A stretch of 64,000 bases of DNA, from NCBI GenBank assembly GCA_965199175.1, contig OZ240684.1, positions 186,001 through 250,000 of the forward strand. Direction: 5' to 3'. The translations under genes and the position numbers were made by a program. This DNA is from G963923945 sp965199175 (GTDB taxonomy: Bacteria > Pseudomonadota > Alphaproteobacteria > G963923945). The notes under the pieces are model-generated. The model saw only the letters and a list, made by a program, of their open reading frames with translations, did no database searches and was not told the origin of the DNA. This document shows, one piece after another, positions 59,130 to 64,000 of the stretch. How positions within the stretch are numbered: position 1 is the first letter of the stretch; each line of letters starts with the position of its first letter.

Positions 59130-61778
59130 GATGCCCCCATGGATGTAATAATCAACTTCATTTGCAGTATCAATGCGGCAGATGGCTTCAAAAGCCTCGG
59201 TTTTGCCATTTGAGCGATGGACCGTCACCCTGACCGGCATATGCGCAGTGATGCCGTTGGTAAGGCCATTGATATCGAATGTCTCATCGCCCTTGAGATC
59301 CAATGTGTGGCGATTGAGATTTGACGGGAACTGAAGCGGCAAAACCCCCATACCAATCAGGTTGGAGCGGTGGATACGTTCAAAACTTTCCACCAAAACT
59401 GCCTTCACTCCCAACAGCTGCGTTCCCTTGGCGGCCCAGTCACGCGATGATCCGGTGCCGTATTCCTGACCGGCAATCACAATCAGGGGGACATTCTCCT
59501 GCTTATAGCGCATGGCTGCCTCAAAGATGCTCATCTGGGTATTGCCGGGATAATGGATGGTCACACCGCCCTGGGTATCCGGAGTCATTTCATTGCGGAT
59601 CCGGATATTGCCAAAGGTGCCCCGCATCATCACTTCATGATTGCCGCGCCGTGCTCCAAACGAATTAAAATCCAAGGTTGCCACGCCATGTTCGGTCAGA
59701 TATGTCCCGGCGGGGCTGGCTTTTTTGATGGCTCCGGCCGGGGAGATATGATCGGTGGTAACGGAGTCGGCTAAAATGGCCAGAGGGCGGGCTGCCGTAA
59801 TATCGCTGATTGGCTGGGGTGCCGGGGCCATATCTTCAAAGAAAGGAGGGTGTTTGACATAAGTCGACGGACCGGACCAGTGATAGGTTGTGCCCTGACG
59901 GACCGGGATATCCTGCCATTGCCGGGGTCCTTTGAAGACATCGGCATAGCGATTTTGATACATTTCCGGGGTTACGACCGTATCTACGGCTTCCCGGATG
60001 GCCTGATTGGATGGCCAGATATCTTTGAGATAAACCGCCTGGCCGGCTTTATCCAGACCAAGGGGATCATTGCGAAGATCAAGGGTCATGGTGCCTGCCA
60101 GGGCGTAGGCAACCACCAAAGGAGGGGATGCCAGATAATTGGCGGTGGTGAGAGGATGAACCCGCCCTTCAAAATTGCGGTTGCCTGATAGCACCGAACA
60201 GACCGAGAGTTGATGATCCTGAATAGCTGTTTCAATTTCAGCATCCAGTGGGCCGGAATTCCCGATACAGGTCGTACAGCCATAGCCGACCAGGCAAAAG
60301 CCCAGAGAATCAAGGCTTTCTTTGACTCCGGCTGCGTCAAGATAATCAGTCACAACCTGGCTGCCCGGGGCAAGAGAGGTTTTGACCCAGGGTTTGGTTT
60401 TCAGACCTTTTGCAACCGCATTGCGGGCCAGCAGGCCAGCCGCCAACATCACTGAAGGATTGGAAGTGTTGGTACAGCTGGTAATCGCGGCAATCACCAC
60501 ATCCCCATGGGAGAGGGAAAATCTGTTTCCATCCACCGGGATGCCGGGGTGGGGATTGTCCACCCCTTGTTCGGTTAAGAGACGCTTATGGGCGGTCGCC
60601 GCCTGGGAGAGCCGGATTTTATCCTGAGGGCGTTTTGGTCCGGCCAGGCTGGGTTCGACAGTCTCCAGATCCAGCGCAAGGGTATCGGTAAAGACTGGTT
60701 GGGTATCTCCGTCTTCTGACCACAGGCCCTGGGCTTTGGCATAGGCTGTAACCAGAGCCACCCGGTCAGGGTCGCGACCCGTAAAGGTGAGATAACGACA
60801 TGTTTCCGCATCAATGGGGAAAAAGCCGCAGGTTGCACCGTATTCCGGGGCCATATTGGCGATTGTTGCACGGTCAGCCAGAGAAATTGCTGCCAGGCCA
60901 GGTCCGTAAAATTCAACGAATTTACCGACCACCCCTTTGGTGCGCAGCATCTGGGTGATGGTTAAGACCAGATCCGTTGCGGTTGTTCCTTCAGGAAGCT
61001 GGCCGGATAACTTAAAGCCAATTACTTCGGGAATCAGCATTGAGACCGGCTGACCAAGCATCGCTGCTTCTGCTTCGACTCCTCCCACACCCCAGCCAAG
61101 AACCCCCAGGCCATTGATCATGGTGGTGTGGCTGTCGGTCCCGATGAGGGTATCGGGAAAGGCCCAGACGCCATCGGAAGTTTCCTTAGTCCAGACCGCC
61201 TGGGCCAGATATTCTAAATTGACCTGGTGGCAGATTCCGGTCCCTGGCGGGACAACACGAAAATTTTCAAAGCTCTGCTGGCCCCAGCGTAGGAAAGCAT
61301 AGCGTTCGGCATTACGGGAAAATTCATGCTCAACATTGGCATCAAACGCCCCGGGGGTGGCGTATTCATCCACCATCACCGAATGGTCAATCACCAGATC
61401 AACCGGTGATAAAGGGTTAATCCGTTCCGGATTGCCCCCCATCACATCCATTGCCTGGCGCATGGCGGCAAGATCCACCACAGCCGGAACACCTGTAAAA
61501 TCCTGCATGAGGATGCGGGCCGGGCGAAAGGCAATCTCGTGCTTTGACCGGCCATTTTCCAGCCATTGGGCAAGGCTGTGGATATCCTGCGCGCATACGC
61601 TGTTTCCATCTTCATGGCGGATCAGGTTTTCCAACAGAATTTTGAGAGATTTGGGAAGCCTCTCCACATTTCCCAGACCATGATGTGAGGCATCCTCCAG
61701 GCTGGCATACCGAAAGGAATTGTCGCCAACAGTCAGGGTTTTTAAGGATTGAAAGCTATCAAGAGGGGCTAGGGTCAT
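59088..61778 (-). CDS. acnA: Aconitate hydratase A
   Basis: 896 aa, full length. It interconverts citrate and isocitrate with a [4Fe-4S] cluster. Cluster cysteines: SCTNTSNPSVMLAAGLLARN (one), VGYGCTTCIGNSGPLD (two). Substrate loops: GTDSHTTMINGLGVLGWGVG, HPLTTANYLASPPLVVAYAL and the swivel-domain QEYGTGSSRDWAAKGTQLLG, with FNSFGARRGNHEVMMRGTF. The C-terminus YYIHGGILPYVLRHLLDQA is normal, so the overlap with the remnant at 59129 has not damaged it. Divergent from the ccm genes. Confidence 0.97.
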   Translation of the reverse strand: MTLAPLDSFQSLKTLTVGDNSFRYASLEDASHHGLGNVERLPKSLKILLENLIRHEDGNSVCAQDIHSLAQWLENGRSKHEIAFRPARILMQDFTGVPAVVDLAAMRQAMDVMGGNPERINPLSPVDLVIDHSVMVDEYATPGAFDANVEHEFSRNAERYAFLRWGQQSFENFRVVPPGTGICHQVNLEYLAQAVWTKETSDGVWAFPDTLIGTDSHTTMINGLGVLGWGVGGVEAEAAMLGQPVSMLIPEVIGFKLSGQLPEGTTATDLVLTITQMLRTKGVVGKFVEFYGPGLAAISLADRATIANMAPEYGATCGFFPIDAETCRYLTFTGRDPDRVALVTAYAKAQGLWSEDGDTQPVFTDTLALDLETVEPSLAGPKRPQDKIRLSQAATAHKRLLTEQGVDNPHPGIPVDGNRFSLSHGDVVIAAITSCTNTSNPSVMLAAGLLARNAVAKGLKTKPWVKTSLAPGSQVVTDYLDAAGVKESLDSLGFCLVGYGCTTCIGNSGPLDAEIETAIQDHQLSVCSVLSGNRNFEGRVHPLTTANYLASPPLVVAYALAGTMTLDLRNDPLGLDKAGQAVYLKDIWPSNQAIREAVDTVVTPEMYQNRYADVFKGPRQWQDIPVRQGTTYHWSGPSTYVKHPPFFEDMAPAPQPISDITAARPLAILADSVTTDHISPAGAIKKASPAGTYLTEHGVATLDFNSFGARRGNHEVMMRGTFGNIRIRNEMTPDTQGGVTIHYPGNTQMSIFEAAMRYKQENVPLIVIAGQEYGTGSSRDWAAKGTQLLGVKAVLVESFERIHRSNLIGMGVLPLQFPSNLNRHTLDLKGDETFDINGLTNGITAHMPVRVTVHRSNGKTEAFEAICRIDTANEVDYYIHGGILPYVLRHLLDQAA

Positions 61779-62122
61779 TCCTGATCTCCGTAGTGTCCGG
61801 GTTTGAATTCATACATCATCTTTGTGTGCATTGTTTTGATCTGTAACAACATTTTTATCATCTGCTCATTGTGATCTGTTTATATATTTTGCATCCTGTG
61901 ACAGGTTATTTTTGTCACCGGCATTCTTTATGATGAGGAGAATCGGTGATGGGTTGTTTGAGTATCTGAGGATTTCAGGAAATATTTCCTTAACAACCGG
62001 TGACAGATTTTCTTATCCTCAATGCGATAGGCGTAACATTTTTTGCAAAGACCTCTATACTATTCCATGATAGCGGCGGTCATGATAGTGGCGATCATAA
62101 TAGTGGCGATCATAAAGGAAAT
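61779..62122. other. Divergent spacer between acnA and ccmA
   Basis: 344 bp, AT-rich. It ends in a 15-bp tandem repeat (catgatagcggcggt and variants at 62066, 62081 and 62096) that runs to within 13 bp of the ccmA start, so the ccmA ribosome site sits on its edge. The repeat is open in frame upstream of ccmA and would encode HDSG/HNSG-type tetrapeptides if an earlier start were used. Confidence 0.6.
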
Positions 62123-62776
62123 ATGATGGTTCCTAAAGGCGGATTAAGTGGTCAGAACATTGCCTGTCAGCGTGGCGAACGATTGGTATTCCGGGGTCTT
62201 GATTTTTCACTTGGGCCTGGAGGGGCTCTCGTTCTTTTGGGTCCCAATGGTTCGGGAAAAACCAGCTTATTACGTATTATGGCCGGGTTGATTGCCCCGG
62301 CAAGCGGTGTTTTACAGCGTGATGATGCCCCGGTTTCTGATGATCCGGATGCTCATCAGGCTACTCTCCATTATCTGGATCATCATGATGGGACCAAACC
62401 AGCATTGACGGTGATGGAAAATCTTGCTTTTACGGCGTCTTTGCGGGGTGGGGCACAAAACGGGGTTTTGCGTTCTGCCCTTGCCCAGTTTGGGTTGGCG
62501 AACCTGGCTGATGATCCGGCCCGGATTCTGTCCTCTGGCCAGAGACGTCGGCTTTGCCTGGCCCGGTTGCTGGTTACGCCGGCTGATTTATGGTTGCTGG
62601 ATGAGCCAACCGTGGCTTTGGATATTGAAACTATCCGGCTGGTTGAAACCCTGATTGCCCGTCATCGTCATCGTGGAGGATGTGTGGTTGTTGCCACCCA
62701 TGCTCAAATGCGGATTGGTCAGGCGGTTCCGCTTTATCTTGACCGCTATGTTCCTGGCGGGGAAGCGGTGCCATGA
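62123..62776 (+). CDS. ccmA: Cytochrome c biogenesis ATP-binding protein CcmA
   Basis: 217 aa from the ATG at 62123, chosen for AAAGGAAAT directly upstream; the frame is open to 62000 but only across repeats. ABC ATPase of the CcmABCD complex, which drives release of haem-loaded CcmE. Walker A LLGPNGSGKTSLLRIMAGL, signature ILSSGQRRRLCLARLL, Walker B DLWLLDEPTVALD, H-loop VVVATHAQMRI. The stop overlaps the ccmB ATG (ATGA). The signature has GQRRR with no further substitutions of note. Confidence 0.94.
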   Translation: MMVPKGGLSGQNIACQRGERLVFRGLDFSLGPGGALVLLGPNGSGKTSLLRIMAGLIAPASGVLQRDDAPVSDDPDAHQATLHYLDHHDGTKPALTVMENLAFTASLRGGAQNGVLRSALAQFGLANLADDPARILSSGQRRRLCLARLLVTPADLWLLDEPTVALDIETIRLVETLIARHRHRGGCVVVATHAQMRIGQAVPLYLDRYVPGGEAVP

Positions 62777-63438
62777 AGCTGTTTTGGGGTATTGTCAAAC
62801 GTGATGTGCGACTCTCCTGGCGCCAGGGCGGTGGTGCTGTGGTCGGGGTGGCTTTTTTCATGATTTCGGTTTGTTTGTTTCCGTTTGGTGTTGGTTCGGG
62901 GGCTGATATTCTGGCTCAGATTGGTCCGGGGATTATCTGGGTTTGCGCTTTGTTGTCTGCTTTGTTGTCGCTGGAGCAACTCTTTCAGGATGATTTTCAG
63001 GATGGTGGTCTTGACTTACTCTTACTCGCCGATACGTCTCTGGAAGGAGTGGTTTTGGCCAAATGTATTGCCAACTGGTTATGTTCCGGGGTTCCGATTT
63101 TGATTATTGCGCCGTTTTTAGGGATCATGCTCCAGATGGAGTCGAGTGCTTTGCCTGGCTTGGTTGCCGCCTTAATGCTGGGGACTCCGAGCCTGAGCCT
63201 GATCGGTGCGGTTGGGGCTGCCCTGACATTAGGGGCACGGCGCGGTGGTGCGTTGTTGGCGTTACTGGTTTTGCCTTTGCAAATTCCGGTTTTGGTTTTT
63301 GGAACCGGGGCTGTTGAGGCGTCTTTGAGTGCTGAGCCGATGGGAATTCATCTTGCGGTTCTGACTGCTTTACTGGTGGGGCTTACTCCTTTGTGTCTGT
63401 GGGCCAGTGCGGCGGCCTTGCGTGCGGCGGGTGAATGA
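62773..63438 (+). CDS. ccmB: Haem exporter protein CcmB
   Basis: 221 aa, six transmembrane helices, the permease partner of CcmA. Marks: IVKRDVRLSWRQGGGAVVGV, ILAQIGPGIIWVCALLSALL, SLEQLFQDDFQDGGLDLLLL (conserved acidic motif), GTPSLSLIGAVGAALTLGAR, LLALLVLPLQIPVLVFGTGA. Overlaps ccmA by 4 bp. Inner membrane. ccmC follows after 29 bp. Confidence 0.95.
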   Translation: MKLFWGIVKRDVRLSWRQGGGAVVGVAFFMISVCLFPFGVGSGADILAQIGPGIIWVCALLSALLSLEQLFQDDFQDGGLDLLLLADTSLEGVVLAKCIANWLCSGVPILIIAPFLGIMLQMESSALPGLVAALMLGTPSLSLIGAVGAALTLGARRGGALLALLVLPLQIPVLVFGTGAVEASLSAEPMGIHLAVLTALLVGLTPLCLWASAAALRAAGE

Positions 63439-63467
63439 ACTAGATCCTTCATAAAGAGGGATACATC

Positions 63468-64000
63468 ATGCATCGATACGCAAATCCGAACCGTTTTCTG
63501 ACATTGAGTAGCCGCATTTTACCCTGGCTGAGCGGGCTGGCGGTTGCTTTGTTCGCCGTTGGATTGCCATGGGCGCTGGTGGTGGCTCCCCCGGATTATC
63601 AGCAGGGCGAAACGGTGCGTATCATGTATGTCCATGTTCCGGCTGCCTGGCTGGCTGTTTTTTGCTATGCCGGGCTGGCGGCACTGAGTGCCGCCAGTTT
63701 AATCTGGCGGCATATGCTCGCAGACCTTGCTGCCCGGGCGATTGCCCCGATTGGGGCATGCTTTACGTTTCTGGCATTGGCCAGCGGCGCGTTATGGGGA
63801 AAACCGATGTGGGGCACATGGTGGGTCTGGGATGCCCGGTTGACGTCGGTTTTGATCTTATTTTTTTTCTATCTCGGCCATATTGCGTTGAGCCGCGCGT
63901 TTGAAGAGCCAACACGCGGTGCCCGGGCAGCCGCTATTCTGGCTTTGGTGGGGGTGGTCAATTTGCCGATTGTCAAATGGTCGGTTGATTGGTGGAGCAG
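63468..64000 (+). CDS. ccmC: Haem-handling protein CcmC, N-terminal part (continues past the right edge)
   Basis: About 177 residues are visible, starting MHRYANPNRFLTLSSRILPW at the ATG at 63468 (GAGGG eight to ten bases upstream). It hands haem to CcmE in the periplasm. Early His region (RIMYVHVPAAWLAVFCY), helices, then the tryptophan-rich WWD motif GKPMWGTWWVWDARLTS, then FFFYLGHIALSRAFEE and VVNLPIVKWSVDWWS up to the edge. The remaining third, with the second His, lies outside. It is the third gene of the ccmABC operon. Confidence 0.96.
   Translation, partial: MHRYANPNRFLTLSSRILPWLSGLAVALFAVGLPWALVVAPPDYQQGETVRIMYVHVPAAWLAVFCYAGLAALSAASLIWRHMLADLAARAIAPIGACFTFLALASGALWGKPMWGTWWVWDARLTSVLILFFFYLGHIALSRAFEEPTRGARAAAILALVGVVNLPIVKWSVDWWS

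Overview
The window is chromosomal DNA of an alphaproteobacterium, most like the Rhodospirillales and relatives. The call rests on protein families and gene order: Ros/MucR and LdtR-type MarR regulators, a RibB with a degenerate RibA half, CBP3-like ubiquinol-cytochrome c chaperone next to DUF177/YceD and rpmF-plsX-fabH-ihfA-merR, the order rplU-rpmA-obgE-proB-proA-nadD-rsfS-rlmH, and rpiB-glyA-nrdR-ribD-ribE-ribB-ribH-nusB-thiL. Base composition of the genes looks moderate by eye, with much AT-richer intergenic stretches. No species is claimed.

Layout. 1-1.1 kb: end of psd coupled to pssA (phosphatidylethanolamine synthesis). 1.1-5.3 kb: an RND efflux pump and its periplasmic adaptor. 5.6-11.2 kb: minus-strand genes (two conserved hypotheticals, an S41 peptidase, a YVTN beta-propeller protein, a quinone-reductase-like flavoprotein) and tRNA-Gln(CUG). 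11.4-16.6 kb: rlmE, guaB, an HExxH protein, guaA and a small membrane protein. 16.6-18.9 kb: a decayed patch with two broken acyltransferase-3 genes and an inverted partial copy of rplU. 18.9-26.2 kb: rplU, rpmA, obgE, proB, proA, nadD, rsfS, a PAP2 phosphatase, rlmH. 26.2-29.5 kb: CaiB-type CoA transferase, hemB, LdtR-like regulator. 29.7-34.6 kb: a compact biotin cluster bioF-(BioH-like esterase)-bioC-bioD-bioA. 34.8-40 kb: a small conserved protein, an AGCS amino-acid symporter, mucR, a long AT-rich spacer, rpiB, and about 1 kb of repeats. 40-47.3 kb: glyA, nrdR, riboflavin genes, nusB, thiL. 47.7-55.9 kb: proton-pumping pyrophosphatase, bamE, cytochrome bc1 chaperone, yceD, rpmF, plsX, fabH, ihfA, merR. 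56-59 kb: tRNA-Pro(GGG), a small membrane gene broken by an amber codon, mgtE, and a remnant of a mobile-element protein. 59-64 kb: acnA, and ccmA-ccmB-ccmC running off the end.

The genes serve core metabolism: purine, proline, NAD, haem, biotin, riboflavin and thiamine cofactors, fatty acid and phospholipid initiation, ribosome parts and assembly factors, and cytochrome c and bc1 maturation.

The most unusual property is not a gene cluster. The DNA is full of short, nearly perfect tandem duplications (units of about 13 to 172 bp, 2 to 8 copies). Many begin on or include stop codons, and several lie in frame inside genes (rlmE, bioC, proB, psd, the S41 peptidase leader). Together with pseudogenes and an inverted rplU duplication this suggests active replication slippage and some gene decay. 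I found no CRISPR array, no intact insertion sequence or prophage, no defence system, and no convincing new multi-gene system.
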